Assembly (NCBI RefSeq): GCF_004352915.1
Contig: NZ_SJSY01000055.1
Location: forward strand, 1-41,554
Direction: 5' to 3'
From: Flavobacterium zhairuonense
Lineage (GTDB): Bacteria; Bacteroidota; Bacteroidia; Flavobacteriales; Flavobacteriaceae
DNA length: 41,554 bases
Shown piece by piece: positions 1-8,365 of this stretch. Numbering within the stretch: position 1 is the first letter of the stretch; each line of letters begins with the position of its first letter. The position numbers and the translations under genes were made by a program. The notes under the pieces are model-generated. The model was not told where the DNA came from and did no database searches. It saw nothing but the letters and a program-made list of their open reading frames with translations.

Positions 1-2268
1 GGGTGTATTGAAACCGTCTTCCAAACCATCTTTGTCATCAGTTCTGTCAAGTTTTGTATATGTAAGATTAGTCAAAGCTGTAAAAGTTTCGTCAAAACGG
101 TATTTTAAACCCAAACTTCCGCCGTAATTGTAGATTTTACTTTTAGAATTTGTCCAAAGTCTGTAGCGACTTTGACTGTTTTTTGAATATAATGCTGTCG
201 GAATCAGATTTGGATCTGTTGTATTTGGAATACTGGCCTCGACTTGAGCAATGAAATTTTTATAAGAGTTGTAATAAAAATCGGCATCAATAAAAAGGTT
301 TTTATTTAATGCCATTCCTCTAAAACCAATTTCAAACGATTTTACAAATTCAGGTTCCAAATACGTATAAGGGTTTTTCTGAATCGTATTTTTGTTTTTT
401 TCGATCGCCTGTGCCTGAGTTAAACCATTTGTATTGACATCAGTATTTACCTGCGCCTGAAATTTATCAATTGAAGCTTTTGTGTATGAATTCTCGAAAA
501 TTCCGTCAGACATAATTCGCAATCCGCCAACACGTTTTACGCCACCCGAATTTACGTTTGAAAATCCTTCAAAAATACTCGGAAAACGATAACCTGTTTG
601 ATAAGAAGCTCTAAAATTCATAGTTTCTTTCGGCGAATAAACAGCAGTGAACTGAGGCGTAAATTTAGTGTCAAAATAATCGGCTTTATCCGCTCTTATT
701 GTAGCGCCCAAACGCAATTTTGAAGTAAAGAAATCTTTTGTCAATTGTGTAAAACCTCCGAATTTTTGATAAGTCAAATTTTCATCAGTATGAACAGGAT
801 TGATAAAATAGTTTCCGTCTGGAACAATGATGTAATTTCGGTAATCGAAACCGCTTAACAATTTAGCATCAATTTTTTTGAAAAAAGAAGTAAAAGCTTT
901 ATCCCAATTAAATAAACCTTCGCCATGAACCAAAGTCGATTTTACACGCAAAGCCGCACCAATATCCCAATTGTTGATGTCGATTAATTCTTCTTTTTTC
1001 TTTTCATACGCCTCAGTTCCGGGAATAAATCTGCCCTGATCACTTTGAGTTCTGGCCATTCGGTGTGCATCGGCAACTGTTGCGCCTCCTGTAATTGCAT
1101 TTTTATAAGCTGAAGTATAATCGGCAAACCATTTGTCATCCGATTTAAAAGCGCGATCCATATTTTCGGCAAGCGAACGCATGTTGTATGAATCTCCAGT
1201 ATTTTCAGTTGTTGCATAAGCTTTTACTTGAAAAACTGGAGTGTGATAATCAAGGGCAAATTGATTTAAAGTATAATTGTCTAATCTAAATCGATTCGAA
1301 CGCTGATAAATTGTATTGATTAAGGCCGTTTTATAAGTCATAGAAAGTTCATGATCTTTTTTCGGGCGAAAATACAATCCGAAATCAGCTTTGTAATTTT
1401 TGATTTCATAATCAGAAATATCTGTTTCTCGATAACCCGTTCTGGCCACAACATAATTTTTGCCATTTAAGTTTAAAGTTTTTCGGTTTGCTGATTCATT
1501 TCCGTAACCGTTTACTTCATCGTAAGCCGGATTATCTGCGCCAAATAAACCTGTTGAAGCATTTGCATTTGGAGCTAAGTCGGTTCTGTCGTCAGCAACC
1601 CAATCCGTTCCTCCGGTTGTCGAAGCATTTACTTTAAAAGCAAATTTTTCATTGAAAGCTTTGGCAAATCTTAAATTAAACTGCGAGTATAACTTAGGTG
1701 AAAACCGATCAATATTCCCAACATGATTTACGCCTGTTAATTGCTGAACACTTATGCCTTGGTATTCAAAAGGATTTTTAGTCTGGATATTTGCCAAACC
1801 GTTAATAGCGTTCATTCCGTACAAAGCTGCCGCAGTTCCGGGAATAATTTCGATTTTGTCAATATCCAAATCGTTTGCGCCCAAAGCATTCGCAATCGGA
1901 GCTCCCAAATGTGGTGCCTGATTGTCGATTCCGTCAACTAATTGTGCAAATCGAACATTGGTCGAATTGGCAAATCCGCGGGTATTGATGACTTTAAAGC
2001 CCAAACTTGGCGTAATAATCTGAACGCCTTTTACATTTTCAAGTGCTTCGTAAATACTTGGCGATCCCATATTTTTGGCTTCTGCCGATTTTAATTGCTC
2101 GATGCTAATTGGTGAACGCATTATATTCTCAGAACGACGGGAAGCGGTAATGACGATTTCGTTCAATTCTTCTTTTTTGATGCTGTCTTGTTTTGCTTTA
2201 GAATTTTCAATTTGGGAAAAACTTTTCAGGCTTATAAAAATAAAAAGTAGGTAGAGTTTTTGGTTCAT
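1..2268 (-). CDS. TonB-dependent outer-membrane receptor, C-terminus cut by window edge
   Basis: The frame is open without a stop from the ATG at 2268 to base 1, so 756 codons are visible and the C-terminal barrel end lies outside. A signal peptide (MNQKLYLLFIFISLKSFSQ) leads into a TonB-box/plug region (ELNEIVITASRRSENI, then a plug with TRGFANSTNVRF and IEIIPGTAAALYGMNAINGL at about residues 35-160). The rest is aromatic-rich beta-barrel. There is no carboxypeptidase-like N-terminal domain, unlike many Bacteroidota receptors. Such receptors import scarce ligands with energy from TonB-ExbBD. A ModE-like regulator lies just upstream on the same strand, so molybdate or tungstate is the best guess for the ligand. 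That is inference: the plug itself does not show the substrate, and siderophore or metal uptake remain alternatives. Confidence 0.93.
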   Translation of the reverse strand, partial: MNQKLYLLFIFISLKSFSQIENSKAKQDSIKKEELNEIVITASRRSENIMRSPISIEQLKSAEAKNMGSPSIYEALENVKGVQIITPSLGFKVINTRGFANSTNVRFAQLVDGIDNQAPHLGAPIANALGANDLDIDKIEIIPGTAAALYGMNAINGLANIQTKNPFEYQGISVQQLTGVNHVGNIDRFSPKLYSQFNLRFAKAFNEKFAFKVNASTTGGTDWVADDRTDLAPNANASTGLFGADNPAYDEVNGYGNESANRKTLNLNGKNYVVARTGYRETDISDYEIKNYKADFGLYFRPKKDHELSMTYKTALINTIYQRSNRFRLDNYTLNQFALDYHTPVFQVKAYATTENTGDSYNMRSLAENMDRAFKSDDKWFADYTSAYKNAITGGATVADAHRMARTQSDQGRFIPGTEAYEKKKEELIDINNWDIGAALRVKSTLVHGEGLFNWDKAFTSFFKKIDAKLLSGFDYRNYIIVPDGNYFINPVHTDENLTYQKFGGFTQLTKDFFTSKLRLGATIRADKADYFDTKFTPQFTAVYSPKETMNFRASYQTGYRFPSIFEGFSNVNSGGVKRVGGLRIMSDGIFENSYTKASIDKFQAQVNTDVNTNGLTQAQAIEKNKNTIQKNPYTYLEPEFVKSFEIGFRGMALNKNLFIDADFYYNSYKNFIAQVEASIPNTTDPNLIPTALYSKNSQSRYRLWTNSKSKIYNYGGSLGLKYRFDETFTALTNLTYTKLDRTDDKDGLEDGFNTP

Positions 2269-2362
2269 GTTTTTGGTTTTGTATCAGTATGTTTTAAAAT
2301 GAATACTGATGGTTAAAAAAATATTGTTTTGGTTTAAATGCTTAATCTGCTTTGGGTTTTAT

Positions 2363-2451
2363 TAATCCCGCAAAGACGCAAAGGCGCAAAGTTTTTTTCT
2401 TTTTTAAGTTTTATATTATTCTCTTTGCGACTTAGCGTCTTTGCGAGATTA
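2363..2451. repeat. 29-bp imperfect inverted repeat (CTTTGCG family)
   Basis: Arms at 2363-2391 and 2423-2451 match at 26 of 29 positions and are built of GCAAAGACGC-like words, separated by 31 AT-rich bases. The element sits between the ModE-like gene and the receptor. It would fold into a long hairpin in RNA but has no clean terminal T-run. Related words recur at about 6089-6180 and 15459-15560, so it looks like one member of a dispersed family. The open frames across it have no coding character. Confidence 0.75.
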
Positions 2452-2484
2452 AAAATACAAACTCTGCGAGTTGGTTTCTTTAAA

Positions 2485-2832
2485 TTAAAATTTCAAATTC
2501 TGAGTTTCTTTTTGAGCAAAGTCCTTAATACGTTTTTCAACTTCATAAAAAACAGCGATTGCTTTTTCTCCAGCTTCAGTCAATTTTGCACCGCCACCGC
2601 CTTTTCCTCCAAGAAGTTTTTCTACTAACGGACTTTCGGCACGTTGATTCATTTCTTCAACCAACTGCCAGGCTTGTCTGTATGCCATTTTCATTTCTTT
2701 TGCAGCATTGGTAATCGAACCCGTTTTACGAATATTTTCTAAAAGCCAAATTTTGCCAATTCCGAGAAATGCGCCTTCAACTTCTTCAATCCAAACGCGG
2801 ACTTCGATATTATATTTCTTATTTTCTGCCAT
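2485..2832 (-). CDS. ModE-like winged-helix regulator, DNA-binding domain only
   Basis: 115 aa. Residues about 20-90 match the N-terminal LysR-like winged-helix domain of ModE: GIGKIWLLENIRKTGSIT, then AAKEMKMAYRQAWQLVEEMN (recognition helix region), a glycine-rich LLGGKGGGGAKLTEAG wing and a helical end. E. coli ModE has two further Mop domains that bind molybdate; they are absent here, so how metal is sensed is unclear. It probably controls the adjacent receptor gene on the same strand and perhaps its own promoter, where three spaced repeats lie (2847-2905). The family call is firm; the ligand is inferred from the family. Confidence 0.85.
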   Translation of the reverse strand: MAENKKYNIEVRVWIEEVEGAFLGIGKIWLLENIRKTGSITNAAKEMKMAYRQAWQLVEEMNQRAESPLVEKLLGGKGGGGAKLTEAGEKAIAVFYEVEKRIKDFAQKETQNLKF

Positions 2833-2846
2833 CGATTTTCAGTGTA

Positions 2847-2905
2847 AATAAGTATTTTGTCTTTGCAATAATACGTATTTTTACTTAATTAAAAATAAGT
2901 ATTTT
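2847..2905. promoter_or_regulatory. Three AATAMGTATTTT repeats upstream of the ModE-like gene
   Basis: AATAAGTATTTT at 2847-2858, AATACGTATTTT at 2870-2881 and AATAAGTATTTT at 2894-2905 start 23 and 24 bp apart, about two helical turns. The core AATACGTATT is a palindrome. They fill the gap between the divergent modE-like and leuS genes and begin 15 bp upstream of the modE-like ATG. They are a candidate autoregulatory operator. In AT-rich DNA such words are cheap, so confidence is moderate. Confidence 0.4.
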
Positions 2906-2936
2906 GTTATTTTATTTGTTTGTCAATGAAATAGCT

Positions 2937-2966
2937 TTGGAACAAGCGACAATAAATGTAAATTTG
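2937..2966 (+). promoter_or_regulatory. leuS promoter, TTG-N19-TAAATTTG
   Basis: TTG at 2937-2939 and TAAATTTG at 2959-2966 match the Bacteroidota -33 TTG and -7 TAnnTTTG elements with 19 bp between them. Transcription would begin near 2973, downstream of the longest open frame's first ATG (2904) and 60 bp before the ATG chosen for leuS. The promoter therefore also argues for that start. Confidence 0.6.
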
Positions 2967-3032
2967 CGCGATAATTCATTAAGTGATAAAACCTTTGAAT
3001 CTTTGTCACTTTGCAACTTTGAACCTTATAAA

Positions 3033-5897
3033 ATGAAATACAATCCAAACGAAATTGAAGCCAAATGGCAAAAATATTGGGCAGAAAATCAAACTTTTGC
3101 AGCAAAAAATAACTCCGAAAAACCGAAACATTATGTTCTCGACATGTTTCCTTATCCGTCTGGAGCAGGATTACACGTAGGGCATCCGCTGGGTTATATT
3201 GCTTCAGATGTGTATTCTCGTTTCAAAAGACACCAAGGTTTCAATGTTTTGCATCCAATGGGTTACGATAGTTTCGGATTGCCTGCAGAACAATATGCAA
3301 TCCAGACAGGGCAACGTCCAGAAGATACAACACGTGTAAATATTGACGGTGGTGTTGACAAAGAAGGAAAACAAATCGCTGGTTACAGAAAACAATTAGA
3401 TAAAATCGGGTTTTCATTTGACTGGGCGCGTGAAGTGCGTACCTCAAATCCGGATTATTACAAACATACACAATGGATTTTTATCCAATTGTTCAATTCT
3501 TGGTATTGCAGAAAACAAGGAAAAGCATTTGATATTGCAGAGCTTGTAAACGTTTTTGAAGAAAGCGGAAATGCATTAGTTGAAGCAGTTTGCGATGATA
3601 ACGTGGCAATTTTTACTGCTGATGAATGGAATTCGTATTCTGAAGATCAAAAAGAGAAAATCTTATTGCAATACCGAATGACGTATTTGGCAGAAACCGA
3701 AGTAAACTGGTGTCCAGGCTTAGGTACTGTGTTGGCAAACGATGAAATTGTAAACGGAGTTTCGGAGCGTGGAGGCTTTCCTGTTATAAGAAAAAAAATG
3801 ACACAATGGAGTATGCGAATTTCTGCTTATGCCGAACGCTTGCTTCAAGGTCTAAATGATATTGATTGGAGTGAGTCTATAAAAGAATCTCAAAGAAACT
3901 GGATCGGGAAATCTGTTGGGGCTTTGGTGACTTTTAATGTGAAAGATCACAATGAAGTAATCGAAGTATTTACAACTCGTCCTGATACCATTTTCGGAGT
4001 AACTTTTATGACTTTGGCGCCAGAACATGATTTGGTAGCTAAAATTACAACTCCAGAACAAAAAGCAGAAGTTGAAGCTTATATCGAAAAAACAGCAAAA
4101 CGTTCTGAACGTGAGCGCATGGCCGATGTAAAAACTATTTCTGGTGCATTTACAGGAGCTTATGCAGAACATCCGTTTACAAAAGAGCCAATTCCAGTTT
4201 GGATTGGTGATTACGTTTTAGCAGGTTACGGAACTGGTGCTGTAATGGCGGTTCCTTGTGGAGACGAAAGAGATTATGCTTTTGCTAATTTCTTTAAAGG
4301 TCAAAACGGAATGCAGGAAATCAAAAATATCTTCGCTAATGTTGATATTTCTGAAGCCGCTTACGGATCAAAAGATAACGTAGAAATCGCAAATTCTGAT
4401 TTCTTAAACGGATTAGATTACAAAAAAGGAACTCAAAAAGCGATTGAAAAACTAGAAGAAATCGGTCAAGGAAAAGGTAAAACAAATTACCGTTTGCGTG
4501 ATGCGGTTTTCTCTCGTCAGCGTTATTGGGGTGAGCCATTCCCAGTTTATTACGTGAATGGATTGCCAAAAATGATCGAGTCTCAGCATTTGCCAATTAT
4601 TTTGCCAGAAGTAGAGAAATATTTGCCAACAGAAGACGGATTGCCACCATTAGGAAATGCAGCTGTTTGGGCTTGGGATACGAAACAAAATAAAGTTGTC
4701 AATACAGATTTAGTTGATAATGTTTCAATTTTTCCTTTAGAATTGAACACAATGCCAGGTTGGGCGGGAAGTTCATGGTATTGGATGCGTTATATGGATG
4801 CACACAATGAAAATGAATTTGCAAGCAAAGAAGCGTTGGCTTACTGGGAAAGTGTTGATTTGTACATTGGAGGAAGCGAGCACGCAACAGGTCACTTATT
4901 ATATTCTCGTTTTTGGAACAAATTCTTAAAAGACAAAGGTTTTGCTCCAACGGAAGAACCATTCAAAAAACTGATTAATCAGGGAATGATTTTGGGAACT
5001 AGTGCTTTTGTTTATAGATTAGAAGGGACAAATACTTTTGTTTCTAAAAATAAAATTGGAGATCAAAAAGTACAGCCAATTCATGCAGATGTTTCAATGG
5101 TGAATTCTTCAGATGAATTAAATGTAGAAAAATTCAAAGCTTGGAGAGAAGATTATGCTGATGCTGAATTCATTTTAGATGAAAACGGAAAATACATTGT
5201 AGGTCGCGAAGTCGAAAAAATGTCGAAATCAAAATACAATGTTGTAACGCCAGATGATATTTGTGATGAATATGGAGCTGATACATTACGTTTATACGAA
5301 ATGTTCTTAGGTCCGTTAGAACAAGCAAAACCTTGGAATACCGCTGGTATTTCTGGAGTTTTTGGTTTCTTGAAAAAGTTATGGAGATTGTATTTTGATG
5401 ATAATGGTTTAATCGTAAACAACGACGAACCAACAAAAGACAACTTGAAATCATTACATAAGACCATCAAAAAAGTAGCAGAAGATATCGAGAATTTCTC
5501 TTTCAATACTTCGGTTTCTCAATTTATGATTTGTGTAAACGAATTGTCTTCTCAAAACTGTCATTCTAGAGCAATCTTAGAACCATTAGCAATTTTGGTT
5601 TCGCCATACGCACCACATATTGCTGAAGAATTATGGTCGCAATTAGGACATACAACTTCAATTTCAGAAGTGGCGTTCCCAATTTTTGATGCGAATCATT
5701 TGGTTGAAACAAATAAAGAATATCCAGTTTCTTTCAACGGAAAAATGCGTTTCACAATCGAATTGCCTTTAGACTTAACAAAAGAGCAAATCGAAGAAAT
5801 CGTAATGAAAGACGAAAGAACACAAAAACAATTAGACGGTAGAACACCAAATAAAGTGATTATTGTTCCTGGAAAAATTATCAATTTGGTAGGATAA
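3033..5897 (+). CDS. leuS: Leucyl-tRNA synthetase
   Basis: 954 aa from the ATG at 3033; the frame is open back to 2904, but the extra 43 residues are not family-like and overlap the promoter. Cytoplasmic class Ia enzyme charging tRNA-Leu with leucine. The HIGH motif appears as HVGH (48-51) within YPSGAGLHVGHPLGY, and KMSKS is at 729-733. The CP1 editing domain shows TTRPDTIFGVT and GTGAVMAVPCGDERDYAFA. The protein is some 90 residues longer than E. coli LeuRS, with extra segments after the HIGH domain (about 95-115, 150-215) and just before KMSKS, as is usual in Bacteroidota. It is monocistronic, with a strong terminator 21 bp after the stop. Confidence 0.98.
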   Translation: MKYNPNEIEAKWQKYWAENQTFAAKNNSEKPKHYVLDMFPYPSGAGLHVGHPLGYIASDVYSRFKRHQGFNVLHPMGYDSFGLPAEQYAIQTGQRPEDTTRVNIDGGVDKEGKQIAGYRKQLDKIGFSFDWAREVRTSNPDYYKHTQWIFIQLFNSWYCRKQGKAFDIAELVNVFEESGNALVEAVCDDNVAIFTADEWNSYSEDQKEKILLQYRMTYLAETEVNWCPGLGTVLANDEIVNGVSERGGFPVIRKKMTQWSMRISAYAERLLQGLNDIDWSESIKESQRNWIGKSVGALVTFNVKDHNEVIEVFTTRPDTIFGVTFMTLAPEHDLVAKITTPEQKAEVEAYIEKTAKRSERERMADVKTISGAFTGAYAEHPFTKEPIPVWIGDYVLAGYGTGAVMAVPCGDERDYAFANFFKGQNGMQEIKNIFANVDISEAAYGSKDNVEIANSDFLNGLDYKKGTQKAIEKLEEIGQGKGKTNYRLRDAVFSRQRYWGEPFPVYYVNGLPKMIESQHLPIILPEVEKYLPTEDGLPPLGNAAVWAWDTKQNKVVNTDLVDNVSIFPLELNTMPGWAGSSWYWMRYMDAHNENEFASKEALAYWESVDLYIGGSEHATGHLLYSRFWNKFLKDKGFAPTEEPFKKLINQGMILGTSAFVYRLEGTNTFVSKNKIGDQKVQPIHADVSMVNSSDELNVEKFKAWREDYADAEFILDENGKYIVGREVEKMSKSKYNVVTPDDICDEYGADTLRLYEMFLGPLEQAKPWNTAGISGVFGFLKKLWRLYFDDNGLIVNNDEPTKDNLKSLHKTIKKVAEDIENFSFNTSVSQFMICVNELSSQNCHSRAILEPLAILVSPYAPHIAEELWSQLGHTTSISEVAFPIFDANHLVETNKEYPVSFNGKMRFTIELPLDLTKEQIEEIVMKDERTQKQLDGRTPNKVIIVPGKIINLVG

Positions 5898-5918
5898 CCG
5901 AATTAATTTTCAATATAA

Positions 5919-5962
5919 AAATTCCAAATTCCAATTCTTGTTGGGGTTTGGGATTTTTTTTT
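5919..5962 (+). terminator. leuS rho-independent terminator
   Basis: A 16-bp stem, arms 5919-5934 and 5941-5956, pairs fully if three G-U pairs are allowed. The loop is 6 nt and a run of nine T follows (5954-5962). It begins 21 bp after the leuS stop. The left arm (AAATTCCAAATTCCAA) is identical to an arm of the hemD terminator at 10204-10244. Confidence 0.85.
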
Positions 5963-6329
5963 GTGCTGATAGTTTGTCATTTCGACTGAAAGGAGAAATC
6001 ACACTAGAAATTCCGCAATCAAAATCGCCAATCTTTGTAGAGTTACATGTGTGATCCTTCGTTCCTCAGGATGACAAGATTGTGGAAAGAACTTTGCGAC
6101 CTTGCTCCCGATAGCTATTGGGATTGCGAGCAAAAAAACTAGCGTTCTTTGCGTAAACCTTCGCGCACTTTGCGGTTAAAAACCCGCACTAACATTGGGA
6201 TGTTAAAATTTATCATTAAAATTTTAAAAACTTTTGTAACATTTTAATAGTTGCCGTATCAAAAGCATGGATCCGATTTAATTAACAATTTATTGCTATT
6301 AGAATTTTAACAACTTAAAACTATTAAAA
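5963..6329. repeat. Gene-free stretch with a cluster of palindromic repeats
   Basis: No credible gene. Three structures lie side by side: an imperfect long inverted repeat, arms about 5974-6005 and 6045-6077 (starting TTGTCATTTCGAC and ending CTCAGGATGACAA); a near-palindrome TCCCGATAGCTATTGGGA at about 6106-6123; and CTTTGCG-type words from 6090 to 6180. All resemble dispersed non-coding repeats of Bacteroidota genomes. From about 6190 to 6329 the DNA is AT-rich and probably holds the promoter of the hydrolase-sigma operon, though I could not settle on a convincing -7 element. Confidence 0.6.
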
Positions 6330-7175
6330 ATGAAAAAGTATATCATCTTAATTATCGCATTCTTATTCTCAGCATTATGTCTAAATGTTTTTGCACAAAC
6401 AAAATCATATCCTTTTGAAGTTCTGAAAACCGGAAAAGGAAAACAATCTATAATATTCATTCCTGGATTTGCTTCTTCAGGAGAAGTTTGGAACGAAACT
6501 AAAACCGCATTCGAAAAAGATTACACTTGTTATACACTTACAATGGCAGGATTTGCAGGAGTGAAACCTGAACAAAATCCTTCATTTGAAAATTGGAAAA
6601 ATGAAGTTGCCAATTACATCAAAGCAAACAAAATAGAAAAACCAATTTTAATTGGCCATAGTATGGGCGGAGGATTGGCGCTTGCTATTGCAGCCGATTA
6701 TCCAGAATTGATTGGAAAAATTGTGGTTGTTGATGCGCTTCCGTGCATGGCGGCGCTGATGGATCCTTCTTTCAAATCAAAAGAAAATAATGATTGTACT
6801 GCAATAGTAAATCAAATGACATCGATGACAGATGTTCAGTTTCTTGATATGCAGAAAAAAACAATGCCAAGACTTTTGGCTGATGCTTCAAAAATGGATA
6901 TGGTAGTGGATTGGAGCGTAAAATCAGATAGAAAAACATTCGGCCAAATGTATTGTGATTTCTCAAATACCGATTTAAGAGCGAAAATCGCACAGATAAA
7001 ATGCCCAGCGTTAATTTTATTAGAGTCTTATTTTATAAATTTAAAACCAGCAATTGAAGAGCAGTATAAAAATTTGAAAACAGCCAATTTTCAATATGCA
7101 AACAAAGGTCTTCATTTTATTATGTATGATGATAAAGATTGGTATTTAGCACAATTAAACACTTTTATAAAATAA
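6330..7175 (+). CDS. Secreted alpha/beta hydrolase
   Basis: 281 aa with a signal peptide (about 1-22, ending NVFAQ). The fold signature is clear: IIFIPGFASSG near residue 41 forms the oxyanion region, GHSMGG (109-114) holds the nucleophile Ser111, and the likely catalytic histidine is His262 in GLHF close to the end. The acid residue would lie near the KCPALILLES strand. It probably acts in the periplasm on an ester, lactone or amide; the substrate cannot be told. The ECF sigma gene follows after 5 bp, so the three genes 6330-8237 are probably one operon, and the enzyme may be part of that stress or envelope response. Confidence 0.9.
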   Translation: MKKYIILIIAFLFSALCLNVFAQTKSYPFEVLKTGKGKQSIIFIPGFASSGEVWNETKTAFEKDYTCYTLTMAGFAGVKPEQNPSFENWKNEVANYIKANKIEKPILIGHSMGGGLALAIAADYPELIGKIVVVDALPCMAALMDPSFKSKENNDCTAIVNQMTSMTDVQFLDMQKKTMPRLLADASKMDMVVDWSVKSDRKTFGQMYCDFSNTDLRAKIAQIKCPALILLESYFINLKPAIEEQYKNLKTANFQYANKGLHFIMYDDKDWYLAQLNTFIK

Positions 7176-7180
7176 TAAGA

Positions 7181-7654
7181 ATGGAATTTGAACAAATCTA
7201 CAAGACGTATTGGGATCGAATATTCAGGCTTTGCATGGGTTTTGTCAATGATTATGACATTGCACAAGATCTCGCTCAGGAGACATTTATAATTGTCTGG
7301 CAGAAGTTGGACACTTTTAGAAACGAATCGGCTATTGGAACCTGGATTTTTAGAATTGCTTCTAATAATTGTCTGAGGCAGATTGAAAAACAAAAACGTT
7401 TTCCGAAATCAGATTTGCCAATTCATCTTTCAGAAGAAAAACAACAATCAATTGAACCCCAGATTCAGTTTCTTTATAAATGCATCGCCGAATTACCGGA
7501 AACCGATCGTATTATAATTTCACTGGAATTAGAAGAAGTGAAGCAGGCTGAAATCGCTAAAATTGTGGGACTTTCAGAAGCAAATGTTAGAGTGAAAATT
7601 CACAGAATTAAAGAAAAATTGACTCAAAAATTTAAAGAAAATGGACAACGATAA
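7181..7654 (+). CDS. ECF-type RNA polymerase sigma factor
   Basis: 157 aa from the ATG at 7181; the frame is open to 7139, but that would overlap the hydrolase and add non-family residues. Sigma region 2 covers about 5-70 (DYDIAQDLAQETFIIVWQKL, the core-binding and -10 helix segment). Region 4 covers about 95-150, with a helix-turn-helix EVKQAEIAKIVGLSEANVRV. No region 3, as expected for group 4 sigma factors. It overlaps the next gene by 14 bp, the usual sigma/anti-sigma coupling. The target promoters are unknown; autoregulation of the operon is likely. Confidence 0.95.
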   Translation: MEFEQIYKTYWDRIFRLCMGFVNDYDIAQDLAQETFIIVWQKLDTFRNESAIGTWIFRIASNNCLRQIEKQKRFPKSDLPIHLSEEKQQSIEPQIQFLYKCIAELPETDRIIISLELEEVKQAEIAKIVGLSEANVRVKIHRIKEKLTQKFKENGQR

Positions 7655-8237
7655 TAATATTGATTTTAAAGATTTATGGAAAAGACAATCCGTAAGTCAG
7701 CCCAATATGGAGGATTTGCTTGAGCGCGTGAGCCAATTTAAAAAAGCATCATTGCGCAGTTTGTGGAAAACAAATATTATGCTTTTGGCGACTAGCGCTT
7801 TCATCATTTTTATATGGATTTATTATCAACCACAATTTATTTCAACTAAAATAGGAATCGTTTTGGTTGTTCTTGGAATGGTAATCTATCTTTTTGCATC
7901 CAATAAATTATTTGGAAATTATAAAGATATTGATGCAACACAGGACAATCACGAATATCTTCAAAAATTGGTTTCGATTCAAAAGAAACAGCAATTTTTG
8001 CAGACGAATATGATGAGTCTGTACTTTTTGATGTTAACAGCGGGAATTTGTTTGTATATGTATGAATATGCAAGCAGAATGAGTGTTCTGGGCGCGAGTT
8101 TGACTTACGGAATCACTTTACTGTGGATTTTGTTCAATTGGTTTTATATTCGTCCGAAACAAATTAAAAAACAACAATCAAAAATAAGCAGCCTAATTGA
8201 AAAGTTTGAAGAAGTAAACAATCAATTAGAATCTTAA
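7641..8237 (+). CDS. Four-helix membrane protein, probable anti-sigma factor
   Basis: 198 aa, starting inside the end of the sigma gene. A cytoplasmic N-terminus (1-45, acidic then basic, with FKDLWKRQSVSQPNMEDLL) precedes two helical hairpins, four membrane segments at about 47-64, 70-85, 118-136 and 145-167. The C-terminal helix is charged (KKQQSKISSLIEKFEEVNNQ). No zinc-binding HxxxCxxC motif is visible, so it is not a classical ZAS anti-sigma factor. The role rests on the gene overlap and the membrane topology. I would expect the N-terminus to hold the sigma factor at the inner membrane. Confidence 0.65.
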   Translation: MDNDNNIDFKDLWKRQSVSQPNMEDLLERVSQFKKASLRSLWKTNIMLLATSAFIIFIWIYYQPQFISTKIGIVLVVLGMVIYLFASNKLFGNYKDIDATQDNHEYLQKLVSIQKKQQFLQTNMMSLYFLMLTAGICLYMYEYASRMSVLGASLTYGITLLWILFNWFYIRPKQIKKQQSKISSLIEKFEEVNNQLES

Positions 8238-8242
8238 ACATG

Positions 8243-8272
8243 AAAGCTTTGCAGTATTGTGAAGCTTTTTTT
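8243..8272 (+). terminator. Terminator after the sigma/anti-sigma operon
   Basis: AAAGCTT (8243-8249) and AAGCTTT (8262-8268) form a 7-bp stem around a 12-nt loop, and the T-run extends to 8272. It begins 5 bp after the stop. Confidence 0.55.
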
Positions 8273-8298
8273 GTGTCAAAAAATGTCAAAATGTCATT

Positions 8299-8332
8299 TT
8301 GTTAAAATGGTTCAGAAATTGTGATTGATTTT
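8299..8332 (+). promoter_or_regulatory. Candidate promoter of the zinc peptidase gene, with overlapping palindrome
   Basis: TTG at 8299-8301 and TGATTTTG at 8325-8332 (one mismatch to TAnnTTTG), 23 bp apart. The -33 element overlaps a 15-bp palindrome, CAAAATG T CATTTTG (8287-8301), which could be an operator. A start near 8339 would exclude the upstream in-frame ATG at 8321 and favour the one at 8366. Confidence 0.35.
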
Positions 8333-8365
8333 GTAACTTTAAAATCAATCAAAAAAAAAACAAAT

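Noticed and set aside
2338..2628. 96-codon plus-strand frame
   Set aside because: Runs through a palindromic repeat and antisense to the ModE-like gene; no family features.
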